From Janthinobacterium sp051380875 (lineage in GTDB: Bacteria > Pseudomonadota > Gammaproteobacteria > Burkholderiales > Burkholderiaceae_D): a DNA stretch of 64,000 nucleotides. Position 1 is the first letter of the stretch; the number at the start of each line of letters is the position of its first letter. The stretch is taken from assembly GCF_051380875.1 (NCBI RefSeq), contig NZ_JBNYXW010000001.1, positions 310,001 through 374,000 of the forward strand, read 5' to 3'. A model generated the notes under the pieces. It was not told the origin of the DNA. It made no database searches and was given only the letters and a program-made list of their open reading frames with translations. This document shows, in pieces, positions 56,724-63,982 of the stretch. Made by a program: the position numbers and the translations under genes.

Positions 56724-57497
56724 TTATTCCCCTTTGGTGGCGCTGCCGCCGACGGAGACGCTGCCGGAGACGCTGCTGCTCCCACTGCCCTGCGCTGTAC
56801 CGTTCGCCTTGCGTTGTGGCTTGACGTTTGCCGAGCGGGCCGCACCGGCGATCTGCCGGGCGTTGCCGGTGGTGTTCATCTGGCCGACGGTGTTTTTGGC
56901 ATTTGCGCCGCTTGCCTGAGCAAAGGTGCGGGTGGTTTCAGCCTGGGCATGTACACCCTGACGTGCTGGCTGCGCGGTGTTGCGGGCGCCCTGATCGACG
57001 CTGCCGGCTGCGTCCACGCCACCGCTGATGCCCAGACCCAGGGTTGCGTTGCCGCCGCCCGATGCGCCGGCGTTGCCTGCTGCATTCCCGGCCGTGTGGG
57101 CGGTGCCGCCATCGAACAAGCTGGCCGAACCGCTACCGTTGGCGTTGGCCGATTTGCGTAAGCCTTCGGTGCGCGCAGTATTGGTCGCTGCATTCACATT
57201 TTCCAGCAAGCCGGCCGCACCATTGCCGGCAGCATCGGCGTTGGGGATGGCCGTTTTGCCCAGATTCTCGGGCTGAACCAGATGACCTGCCGAATTGGCG
57301 CTACCCGTCATGGAGCCGCGGCCGGTTATCTGGGTGACATTACCCAGGCTGCCCGTGCCGCCGAAGCCGCCGGCACCACTGGCGCCGATCATGCCGCCGA
57401 CGGTGCCTCTGCCGCCGAGCAATTGGGCGTGGACCGAAAACGCCAGACCGAGGGTCACGACAATGGTAAATTGTTTAACGATGTTGACCGTTTTCAT
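56724..57497 (-). CDS. Secreted Gly/Ala/Asn-rich low-complexity protein of the sigma/protease module
   Basis: 257 residues. Signal peptide (MKTVNIVKQFTIVVTLGLAFSVHA). The mature protein is rich in Gly, Ala, Ser, Asn and Thr, with GGRGTVGGMIGASGAGGFGG early, AGNAAGNAGASGGGNATLG in the middle and SGSSSVSGSVSVGGSATKGE at the end; there are no cysteines, no membrane anchor and no known domain. Such composition suggests an extended or repetitive surface/extracellular protein, possibly a substrate of the adjacent protease. AAGGAAA precedes ATG 57497. It lies 95 bases downstream of the S8 protease gene, same strand, with a motif in its upstream region shared with that gene's. Confidence 0.75.
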   Translation of the reverse strand: MKTVNIVKQFTIVVTLGLAFSVHAQLLGGRGTVGGMIGASGAGGFGGTGSLGNVTQITGRGSMTGSANSAGHLVQPENLGKTAIPNADAAGNGAAGLLENVNAATNTARTEGLRKSANANGSGSASLFDGGTAHTAGNAAGNAGASGGGNATLGLGISGGVDAAGSVDQGARNTAQPARQGVHAQAETTRTFAQASGANAKNTVGQMNTTGNARQIAGAARSANVKPQRKANGTAQGSGSSSVSGSVSVGGSATKGE

Positions 57498-57538
57498 GAT
57501 AATTTTCCTTGTTGGCACCACGGACAATCCGCAGTTGT

Positions 57539-57560
57539 TACAAGGAAAACGTTCGGACAC
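57539..57560 (-). promoter_or_regulatory. Shared upstream motif, copy in front of the Gly-rich gene
   Basis: Plus-strand view TACAAGGAAAACGTTCGGAC at 57539-57558; the analogous stretch before the S8 gene is TACAGGATAAAACGTCTGGA. The common core is TACA, a short purine run, AAAACGT, then GGA(A)CA. It is 42 bases before the start codon, a promoter position. It may be the element recognised by the sigma factor of this module; this is inference. Confidence 0.4.
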
Positions 57561-57592
57561 CGGTATTTAATCCAAGATCGCAAAATATTTTT

Positions 57593-58936
57593 TCATTCGC
57601 GGAAATTGTCCGGGTCATTGCGAAACGCGCCCCCCAGTACGCCGTATCCGATTTCATTGCTGACGCCATTTGCCGGCACGCCGGATGCCTGGCGCGCCAG
57701 CGTGCGGATCGCCTGTCTGGCGGCCTGTGGCTCCGGCTCGCCAAGTTCGCCGGCCAGCATCGCCGCAACGATAGGCGCAGCGAAGGAGGTGCCGCGGACC
57801 ACGCGGTAAGGTGGGCGGCCCAAGGCCGCACTGACCATCTGGTTGCCGGGTGCGGCAAACATCACCTGTGGTCCGCGCGCCGCTTCCGGCAGCGTCCGGC
57901 CGTCGCGGTTCACGCCGCTGACCCCGACCACGCCCGGATAGCTGGCCGGGTACAGCGGCGCGGCGGCCGGGCCGTCATTGCCCACCGCGGCCACTAGTAA
58001 GTGGCCCCGTCGCACCATTGCGCCAACGGCGCGCTCCAGCATCAGGTTCGGCGGACCGACCAGACTGATATTAATCACAGCCACGCGCTGTTTGGCCAGC
58101 CAGCCAAGTGCGGCGGCGATGCGCTCGACTGCGCCGCCGGTCGGCGAACGGCAATACACATCGGCCGCGTATAGTTCAGCGTCCGGCGCCACGCCGCGAA
58201 AACGCGACGAGTGACCGACCATCAGCGCCGCCACGGCGGTGCCGTGCGCATCCGGGATCAGCCTTCCCTCACAGCCCCAGCGCGTGACCGCCGCCTCACG
58301 AAATACCGGGTGGTTGTCGGCAACGCCGCCATCGATGAGGCCAATGCGCACGCCGCTGCGCGCGGCGGTGGCGGGCAGCGCCGGCGCACTGCCCGGCGCT
58401 GACAGCCCGATTGGCCGGGAGGCACTGGTGGTATAGACGTGGTTGAAGTCATATTGGCCGCCCGGATCGAGTGCTCGCAATTTTTCCAGCATGGCGGCGG
58501 TACTGGTGCCGACCGGCACCCCCAGCACGACAATGGTCTCGTCCAGAACGCCGAGGGTGCTCACTTCGATCACTTGCAGTCCAGCCGCCTTGGCGGCCTG
58601 CAGGCTGGCAGCACTGGGCGACCAAGCCAGAATCTGACTGCGCACCATGGGTTCACCGTGCGGGTCCGGCTCGAGCACATCGCGGTGCCGGCGCAGCAGA
58701 TCGCCCACCTGTAGCAGGCGCAACTCGCCCAGCGCACGCACATCGGCACCGGCCAGCAAGCGCGCGCCACGGTCGCGCAGCGTTTCGGTATCGATCACGC
58801 CCGACGGCTGCGGCAAGGGCAGATTCAGCGATGGCAGGCGTAACTGGGCCTGCGCCGGTGCAACGCCGAGGACGGCGCTCAGTAGCAGGATCGGGCGCAG
58901 CAGGCGCGCAAGCAGGGAAAATGGTTTGGGTTTCAT
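57593..58936 (-). CDS. Secreted S8 subtilisin-like protease of the sigma/anti-sigma module
   Basis: 447 residues. Signal peptide to ~30 (PILLLSAVLGVAPAQA), an unusual ~160-residue N-terminal region with no I9 similarity that I recognise (ETLRDRGARLLAGADVRAL...VIEVSTLGVLDETIVVLGVP), and a compact subtilase domain: Asp in RIGLIDGGVADNHP, His in DAHGTAVAALMVG, oxyanion Asn in AAVGNDGPAAA and Ser in VRGTSFAAPIVAAML. All catalytic positions are intact. It is divergent from the sigma factor gene with only 91 bases between starts, which suggests shared control. A secreted protease next to a membrane anti-sigma factor could act as its signal input or its output. Confidence 0.9.
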   Translation of the reverse strand: MKPKPFSLLARLLRPILLLSAVLGVAPAQAQLRLPSLNLPLPQPSGVIDTETLRDRGARLLAGADVRALGELRLLQVGDLLRRHRDVLEPDPHGEPMVRSQILAWSPSAASLQAAKAAGLQVIEVSTLGVLDETIVVLGVPVGTSTAAMLEKLRALDPGGQYDFNHVYTTSASRPIGLSAPGSAPALPATAARSGVRIGLIDGGVADNHPVFREAAVTRWGCEGRLIPDAHGTAVAALMVGHSSRFRGVAPDAELYAADVYCRSPTGGAVERIAAALGWLAKQRVAVINISLVGPPNLMLERAVGAMVRRGHLLVAAVGNDGPAAAPLYPASYPGVVGVSGVNRDGRTLPEAARGPQVMFAAPGNQMVSAALGRPPYRVVRGTSFAAPIVAAMLAGELGEPEPQAARQAIRTLARQASGVPANGVSNEIGYGVLGGAFRNDPDNFRE

Positions 58937-58968
58937 GCTGGCTAGATCATATAATGGTTTGAAATTTC

Positions 58969-58990
58969 TACAGGATAAAACGTCTGGAAC
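58969..58990 (-). promoter_or_regulatory. Shared upstream motif, copy in front of the S8 protease gene
   Basis: Plus-strand view TACAGGATAAAACGTCTGGA and two more bases, 33 bases before the protease start codon. It matches the stretch at 57539 upstream of the Gly-rich gene. A third AAACGTTTAAC occurs at 59010-59020 in front of the sigma gene on the other strand. Confidence 0.4.
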
Positions 58991-59027
58991 AGGGATTAAA
59001 GTCCCGCCGCGAAACGTTTAACAAGCA

Positions 59028-59534
59028 ATGATGACATCTGCCGCTACTCCGCTTCACGGTGAAATTGCTGCGCTGCTGCCGCGGCTGCGCCGATTTGCCC
59101 GCAGTATTGTATATAACCGTGACGATGCCGACGATCTGGTACAGGTCGCCGTAGAGCGGGCGCTGAACCGCAGTGCGCAGTGGGAGGTCGGCACACGGCT
59201 TGACAGCTGGATGTTTCGCATCATGAAGAATGCTTGGATCGATGAAGTGCGTTCGCGTATCCGGCGCGACAATATCTTTGCGCCGGAAGAGGCGGGCGAG
59301 CATGTTGGTGACGGCTTTGCCGAAGCCCACCAGCAGCGTCTGGCGATACAGAAGGCGATCAGCCTGCTCTCGGAAGACCACCGGATGGTGGTCGGTCTAG
59401 TGCTGGTCGACGGCATGGCGTATCGGGAGGCCGCAGATGTGTTGGATTTACCCTTGGGTACGCTGATGAGCCGTCTGGCGCGTGCGCGTGCAGCCCTGCA
59501 AGCGTCTTTATCCGATCAAACGAGGACCGTATGA
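59028..59534 (+). CDS. ECF-type RNA polymerase sigma factor
   Basis: 168 residues, two-domain sigma: region 2 (LLPRLRRFARSIVYNRDDADDLVQVAVERAL; SWMFRIMKNAWIDEVRSR) and region 4 (AISLLSEDHRMVVGLVLVDGMAYREAADVLDLPLGTLMSRLARARAAL), separated by a short linker, no region 3. It should direct RNA polymerase to a few promoters, most likely those in this cluster. Two ATG codons (59028, 59031) are adjacent; no good ribosome site is seen for either. Its stop codon overlaps the anti-sigma start (ATGA, 59531-59534), so they are translationally coupled. Lies between an S8 protease and the intact tRNA-Phe gene. Confidence 0.93.
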   Translation: MMTSAATPLHGEIAALLPRLRRFARSIVYNRDDADDLVQVAVERALNRSAQWEVGTRLDSWMFRIMKNAWIDEVRSRIRRDNIFAPEEAGEHVGDGFAEAHQQRLAIQKAISLLSEDHRMVVGLVLVDGMAYREAADVLDLPLGTLMSRLARARAALQASLSDQTRTV

Positions 59535-60268
59535 GCAGTTTTTCCGATGAAACGTTGATGGCCTACGCCGATGGTGAGCTCGATGACAAGACCAGCGCCG
59601 CTGTCGCACGCGCCATTGAGAACGATGGGGAGCTTGCCGCCCGTGTGCGCCATCATCAGGCTTTGCGCGTGGACGTGTTCGCCGCTTTCGTGCCGATCGT
59701 CGAGGAGGCGGTGCCAGCACGCCTGAGCGCTGCCGCGGCCGGGGTCGTCGACCTGCAGGCTGCGCGCGCAACCCGGCTGACAAAACTGCCGCGCCGGCGC
59801 TGGGAATGGCCGGAATGGGGATCGCTGGCCGCAACCCTGCTCATTGGCGTACTGGCTGGCAGTGTCGGCCACCAGAGCTTGAGCGGCGATGCGGCGCCTC
59901 CATCGGTCGTCAGTGCTGACGGCGCGCTTTTCGCGCACGGACCGCTGGCCACCACCTTATCTGAGCAGCTCGCCAGCGCAGGCCCGTCGGCGCAGGGTAT
60001 CCGGATCGGTGTGAGCTTTATCGGCAGCGATGGCAATTACTGCCGCAGTTTTATCATGGGACAGGGGGCCGGATTGGCCTGCCGTCAGGGCGCGCGCTGG
60101 CAGTTACCCTTGATGGCGCAAGTGGAGCAGAAGGCCAGTGGCGTTTATCAGCAAGCCGGCAACGCAGTGCCGGCCGCCGTCAACGAGGCGATCGATGCGC
60201 GCATCGCCGGCCAGACCCTCGACGCCCAGGCCGAACAACTGGCCCGGCGCAAGGGCTGGCAACGCTGA
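59531..60268 (+). CDS. Transmembrane anti-sigma factor
   Basis: 245 residues. The N-terminus DETLMAYADGELDDKTSAAVARAIENDGELAARV is the typical anti-sigma opening, but there is no HxxxCxxC zinc motif. One membrane helix at about 97-116 (WGSLAATLLIGVLAGSVGH), leaving a ~130-residue periplasmic domain with two cysteines in IGSDGNYCRSFIMGQGAGLACRQGARW that may form a disulfide. It likely holds the sigma factor at the membrane until a periplasmic signal or proteolysis releases it. The four-base overlap with the sigma gene supports stoichiometric production. Confidence 0.9.
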   Translation: MSSFSDETLMAYADGELDDKTSAAVARAIENDGELAARVRHHQALRVDVFAAFVPIVEEAVPARLSAAAAGVVDLQAARATRLTKLPRRRWEWPEWGSLAATLLIGVLAGSVGHQSLSGDAAPPSVVSADGALFAHGPLATTLSEQLASAGPSAQGIRIGVSFIGSDGNYCRSFIMGQGAGLACRQGARWQLPLMAQVEQKASGVYQQAGNAVPAAVNEAIDARIAGQTLDAQAEQLARRKGWQR

Positions 60269-60448
60269 TAACGGCGAGCCCGCCCGGTACTGCAAAGCTG
60301 GCGCCAGCCGCGTTCAGAACAGTTTCCCGCATCGAGCACCGGCGCCGAAGGCGTGACGGCGCTACGATCACCTGCGCAGTTACGTCAGCCTATCTGCGCC
60401 CGAAAAACCGGAAATGGGGCGGACAGGAGGACTTTTCTGCTTCAGAAA

Positions 60449-60478
60449 CAAAAACGCCCACTTGCATGAGTGGGCGTT
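60449..60478 (-). terminator. Terminator of tRNA-Phe copy 2
   Basis: AACGCCCACT / AGTGGGCGTT, a perfect 10-base inverted repeat with a 6-base loop, followed by TTTTTG on the minus strand, 17 bases after the CCA end. Confidence 0.88.
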
Positions 60479-60494
60479 GCGTGAACAATGTTCT

Positions 60495-60570
60495 TGGTGG
60501 CCCGGGGCGGAATCGAACCACCGACACAAGGATTTTCAATCCTCTGCTCTACCGACTGAGCTACCAGGCC
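60495..60570 (-). tRNA. tRNA-Phe (anticodon GAA), copy 2
   Basis: 76 bases, identical to the copy at 48401-48476, with encoded CCA and anticodon GAA. The downstream terminator hairpin differs in sequence from that of copy 1, so the two are not a recent duplication of a long segment. Confidence 0.97.
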
Positions 60571-60580
60571 AAGGTGGCGA

Positions 60581-60586
60581 ATTATA
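60581..60586 (-). promoter_or_regulatory. -10 box of tRNA-Phe copy 2
   Basis: TATAAT on the minus strand, 11 bases before the tRNA, in the context CTGCTATAATTCGCC shared with copy 1. TTGCAT 16 bases further upstream may serve as the -35 element. Confidence 0.82.
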
Positions 60587-60785
60587 GCAGACCAAAACGC
60601 GAATGCAAGAGCCGGCTGCCACTTTTCCTGTATTTTATGGAAACGCCTCCTATTATTTGCTTTTGAGTCAAATATTATTTGAGGTAAGCGGTATTTTTCT
60701 CAACAAAGGATGGGCGCATAGTGTGGCTGTCGGCGGTGCTTCAGTCGCCCCGCCTTGCATCGCAACCCATCGAGAGGATTACCGC

Positions 60786-61610
60786 ATGAACACCAATACG
60801 CAGCATACCGCCATCCCTGACATTGGCCTGGGCACGTTCCGCCTGCAGGGCCAGGTCGTCATCGATTCCGTCACCACCGGTCTCGACGTCGGCTACCGCC
60901 ATATTGATACGGCGCAAATCTACGGCAATGAAGCCGAAGTGGGCCAGGCGCTTGCCGCCAGCGCCGTCAAGCGTGACGATTTATTCGTCACCACCAAGAT
61001 CTGGATCGAGAACCTGCAGCGCGACAAGCTCATTTTCAGCCTGAAAGGCAGCCTGCACAAGCTGCGGCTGGAACAACTGGACCTGACCCTGATCCACTGG
61101 CCATCGCCGCAGGACGCTATTCCCGTGGCCGAATACATGGCGGCGCTGGCTGAAGCCAAGGCGCAGGGGCTGACTGCAGCCATCGGCGTGTCCAATTTCA
61201 CGAACGCGCAGCTGCAGCAGGCCATCGATATGGTGGGGGCGGCGCAAATCGCCACGCAGCAGGTCGAGATACACCCCTTCCTGCAAAACCGCAAGGTCAT
61301 CGATTTCGTGCGCAGCCAGGGTATCCACATCACGGCTTACATGCCGCTCGCCTATGGCAAGGTAGTCGTCGATCCGGTGATCGTGGCGATTGCCGCGCAA
61401 TACGGCGTGACGCCAGCGCAGGTGGCCCTGAGCTGGTCGCTGCAACAGGGCTTTGCCGTGATTCCGTCGTCGACCAAACGCGCCAACCAGGAAGCGAACC
61501 TGCATTTCAAGCGCATCACCCTGTCGCCGGATGACATGGCGCAGATGGCGACCCTGGAGCGCGGCGAGCGCCTGGCCAATCCGGACGGCCTGGCGCCGCA
61601 GTGGGACTGA
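60786..61610 (+). CDS. dkgB: Aldo/keto reductase, DkgB-like (2,5-diketo-D-gluconate reductase B)
   Basis: 274 residues (E. coli DkgB 267). The AKR tetrad is visible: Asp and Tyr in HIDTAQIYGNE, Lys in VTTKIW and His in LIHWPSP; the NADPH-binding end VIPSSTKRANQEANL is intact. It reduces diketogluconate and various aldehydes such as methylglyoxal in the cytoplasm. GAGAGGATT precedes ATG 60786; an upstream in-frame extension to 60603 overlaps the tRNA promoter region and is not used. It is followed closely by a small remnant gene. Confidence 0.93.
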   Translation: MNTNTQHTAIPDIGLGTFRLQGQVVIDSVTTGLDVGYRHIDTAQIYGNEAEVGQALAASAVKRDDLFVTTKIWIENLQRDKLIFSLKGSLHKLRLEQLDLTLIHWPSPQDAIPVAEYMAALAEAKAQGLTAAIGVSNFTNAQLQQAIDMVGAAQIATQQVEIHPFLQNRKVIDFVRSQGIHITAYMPLAYGKVVVDPVIVAIAAQYGVTPAQVALSWSLQQGFAVIPSSTKRANQEANLHFKRITLSPDDMAQMATLERGERLANPDGLAPQWD

Positions 61611-61620
61611 GGTGAATACC

Positions 61621-61818
61621 ATGACTGCCATGCCGCTGCAGCGTTTCCGCTTTGGTGGGCGCACGGGGCGCGATGGCTTGATCGCCGAACTGCAGGCCAT
61701 GCGTGACGCCGGCGTGCAGCATATCGGCTTGCAGCTGCGGCAGAACCGCCGCCCGCTGGCCGAGACCATCCAGGAGATTGCGCACTATGTGCTTCCCGTG
61801 TTTCATGGCGTAGCTTGA
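61621..61818 (+). pseudogene. C-terminal remnant of a luciferase-like (LLM) monooxygenase
   Basis: 65 residues with an ATG and a stop, 10 bases after dkgB. RFRFGGRTGRDGLIAELQAMRDAGVQHIGLQLRQNRRPLAETIQEIAHYVLPVF resembles the extreme C-terminus of LLM-class flavin-dependent oxidoreductases (the helix ending near VLP.F). The whole TIM-barrel core is missing, so it cannot bind FMN. Most likely a gene decayed to its 3' end; a short genuine protein is less likely. Confidence 0.55.
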
Positions 61819-61883
61819 TCTGGGCAGGCGTCCTGTACTGCCGGACTATCTGAAAAGGGTGGGGCAAACGCTATAATGGCCGC

Positions 61884-63116
61884 ATGAACAGTCCCTCTTC
61901 CCCCACCATGCGGCGCTTCATGCATAGCCACAGCGACGTTTGTATCGTCGGCAACGGCGCCATCGCGAAAACCACGGCGCTGGCATTTGCCCAAGCAGGA
62001 CAAAGCGTCACCTTGCTATGCCCGGCCAGCGCGCCCGCTTCCGCTGTCAAGCCGGTCGAGCCCAGCTGGGATGTGCGCGTGTATGCGCTCAATCACACGG
62101 CGCACCAGTTGCTGTCGTCGTTGAAGGTATGGGGCGCGCTCGATGCCGACAGAGTGGCGCCGGTTGACGCCATGCAGGTCAACGGCGACGGCGCGCAGGC
62201 GGGCGGACTCGGTTTCGATGCCTATGGCGCCCATGTGGGCACACTGGCGTGGATCGTCGAAGACCGCAACCTGGGCCAGGCGCTGGACGCCGCCCTGAAA
62301 TTCGCGCAGAACGTCAATGTGGTGCAGGGCCGCGCCAGCCGCCTGGAATGGGCGAATGATTGCGCCATCGTGCACCTCGATGGCGGCGACAGCATCACCT
62401 GCGCGCTGGTGGTGGGTGCGGATGGCGCCCAGTCGTGGGTGCGGGGCCAGTGCGACATCGGCCTCGATTACCGTTCATATGGCCAGCGCGGCGTGGTCAG
62501 CAACTTCGCCTGTGAAAAACCGCACCATGGCGCGGCCCACCAGTGGTTCACGGGCAGTGACGGCATCGTCGCGCTGCTGCCGCTGCCGGGCGAACGCGTT
62601 TCTCTCGTCTGGTCGGCGCCCGATGCGCTGGCCGATACATTGATGTCCGAGCCGGCCGATGCCCTGGCCGCGCGCCTGGCCGCATATTGCCACGACAAAC
62701 TGGGAAAACTGACGCCTTTGCAGCCAGAGCTGGTGCGCGCGTTTCCGCTGACCCTGATGCGCCCGCACGCCATGGTGGCGCCGCGCGTGGCCCTGGTGGG
62801 CGACGCCGCCCACGTGGTGCATCCGATGGCCGGCCACGGCATGAACCTGGGCTTTGCCGACGTGGCGCAACTGGTCAAGACGATAGCCGAACGCGAAGCG
62901 CAGCGCGGCATTGGCGACGAGCGCGTGCTGGCCCGCTATGCGCGCGCGCGCAAGGAAGACGTGCTGCTGATGCAGCTGGCCACCGATGGCCTGGCGCGTT
63001 TATTCGGCGCCGATCTGGAACCGCTGCGCGTGGTTCGCAATTTGGGATTAAACTTGCTGGACAAATTACCCGCCCTGAAGCGAAAAATGATTGCGCATGC
63101 ATTGGGACATCAGTAA
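61884..63116 (+). CDS. UbiH/UbiF/COQ6-family FAD-dependent hydroxylase
   Basis: 410 residues. FAD-binding GNGAIAKTTALAFAQAG (a GxGxxG variant), the DG motif VVGADGAQSWVRGQ, and the GD motif ALVGDAAHVVHPMAGHGMNLGF; WDVRVYALN is also a family block. It hydroxylates the ubiquinone ring or a related substrate with O2 and NAD(P)H. Which ring position cannot be read from sequence. ATG 61884 is the earliest start; those at 61908 and 61920 are possible. It is followed, 150 bases on, by dsbC on the same strand. Confidence 0.9.
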   Translation: MNSPSSPTMRRFMHSHSDVCIVGNGAIAKTTALAFAQAGQSVTLLCPASAPASAVKPVEPSWDVRVYALNHTAHQLLSSLKVWGALDADRVAPVDAMQVNGDGAQAGGLGFDAYGAHVGTLAWIVEDRNLGQALDAALKFAQNVNVVQGRASRLEWANDCAIVHLDGGDSITCALVVGADGAQSWVRGQCDIGLDYRSYGQRGVVSNFACEKPHHGAAHQWFTGSDGIVALLPLPGERVSLVWSAPDALADTLMSEPADALAARLAAYCHDKLGKLTPLQPELVRAFPLTLMRPHAMVAPRVALVGDAAHVVHPMAGHGMNLGFADVAQLVKTIAEREAQRGIGDERVLARYARARKEDVLLMQLATDGLARLFGADLEPLRVVRNLGLNLLDKLPALKRKMIAHALGHQ

Positions 63117-63265
63117 GCCTTAAGATTGTGCCGGATAATGGTAGCAGTGAAAATTCAAGGTCGCCGCAGCTGGTCTGCGGCGATCGTTTTATTAAAGAGG
63201 TAACGGCGCCGGGCCAGATGCCAGTTCCGCCGGGCGTTTCAAGTGGAGAAGTGAGAGTGATAAAA

Positions 63266-63982
63266 ATGAGCAGAATCGCATTGGTGCTGGCCTCGGGCCT
63301 GATGATGTCGTGCGCCGGCGCGGAAACACCGACGGAAGTGAACATCAAGAAGCTGATCGAGCCGCGCCTGGGCGAAGGCGCCAAGGTCGATTCGGTCAAG
63401 GAAACCCCGTATGGCGGCCTGTACGAAGTGCGCACGGGTGGTGACATCCTGTACACGGACAAGAATGCGCAGTATCTGTTCGTTGGCCACGTCTTCGACG
63501 CCAAGACGTCGCAAGACTTGACCAAGGTGCGCCTGGACGAAGTCAATCGCATCAAGTTCTCCGACCTGCCGCTCGATTCGGCCATGAAAACCGTCAAGGG
63601 CAATGGCAAGCGCGTGATCGCCGTGTTCGAAGATCCGAACTGCGGCTATTGCAAGCGCTTCCGCCAGACCACGCTGAAGGAAATCGACAACGTCACCGTG
63701 TATACCTTCATGTACAACATCCTGTCGCCGGACTCGATCGCCAAGTCGCGCAATGTCTGGTGCGCGCCAGACCGCAACAAGGCCTGGGACGACTGGATGC
63801 TGAACGGTAAGGTGCCGGCCACGGTTGCCGCCAATTGCGCCAACCCGCATGAAAAAATTCTGGCCCTGGGCCAGCAGTTGCGCGTCTCGGGCACGCCGGC
63901 CATCTTCTTTGCCGACGGCAGCCGCATTCCCGGCGCCATCGATACGAAGACGCTGGAGCAGAAACTCTCGGCCATCAAGTAA
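63266..63982 (+). CDS. dsbC: DsbC-type thiol:disulfide isomerase
   Basis: 238 residues, close to E. coli DsbC (236). Signal peptide ending AGA; N-terminal dimerisation domain (TEVNIKKLIEPRLGEGAKVDSVKETPYGGLYEV); thioredoxin fold with active site DPNCGYCKRF and cis-Pro in VSGTPAIFF; a second cysteine pair WCAPDRN...NCANP. It isomerises wrong disulfides in the periplasm. ATG 63266 follows GAGAG at a fair distance; GTG 63257, six bases after GGAGAA, is an alternative start adding three residues. Confidence 0.93.
   Translation: MSRIALVLASGLMMSCAGAETPTEVNIKKLIEPRLGEGAKVDSVKETPYGGLYEVRTGGDILYTDKNAQYLFVGHVFDAKTSQDLTKVRLDEVNRIKFSDLPLDSAMKTVKGNGKRVIAVFEDPNCGYCKRFRQTTLKEIDNVTVYTFMYNILSPDSIAKSRNVWCAPDRNKAWDDWMLNGKVPATVAANCANPHEKILALGQQLRVSGTPAIFFADGSRIPGAIDTKTLEQKLSAIK

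Noticed and set aside
56577..57161. Plus-strand frame beginning right after the tRNA-Phe remnant
   Set aside because: The first ~48 residues look somewhat protein-like, but the rest is antisense to the Gly-rich gene and there is no start with a ribosome site.
60297..60308. 12-base palindrome GCTGGCGCCAGC
   Set aside because: Single copy, in a GC-rich tail after the anti-sigma gene, without a partner or regulator context.
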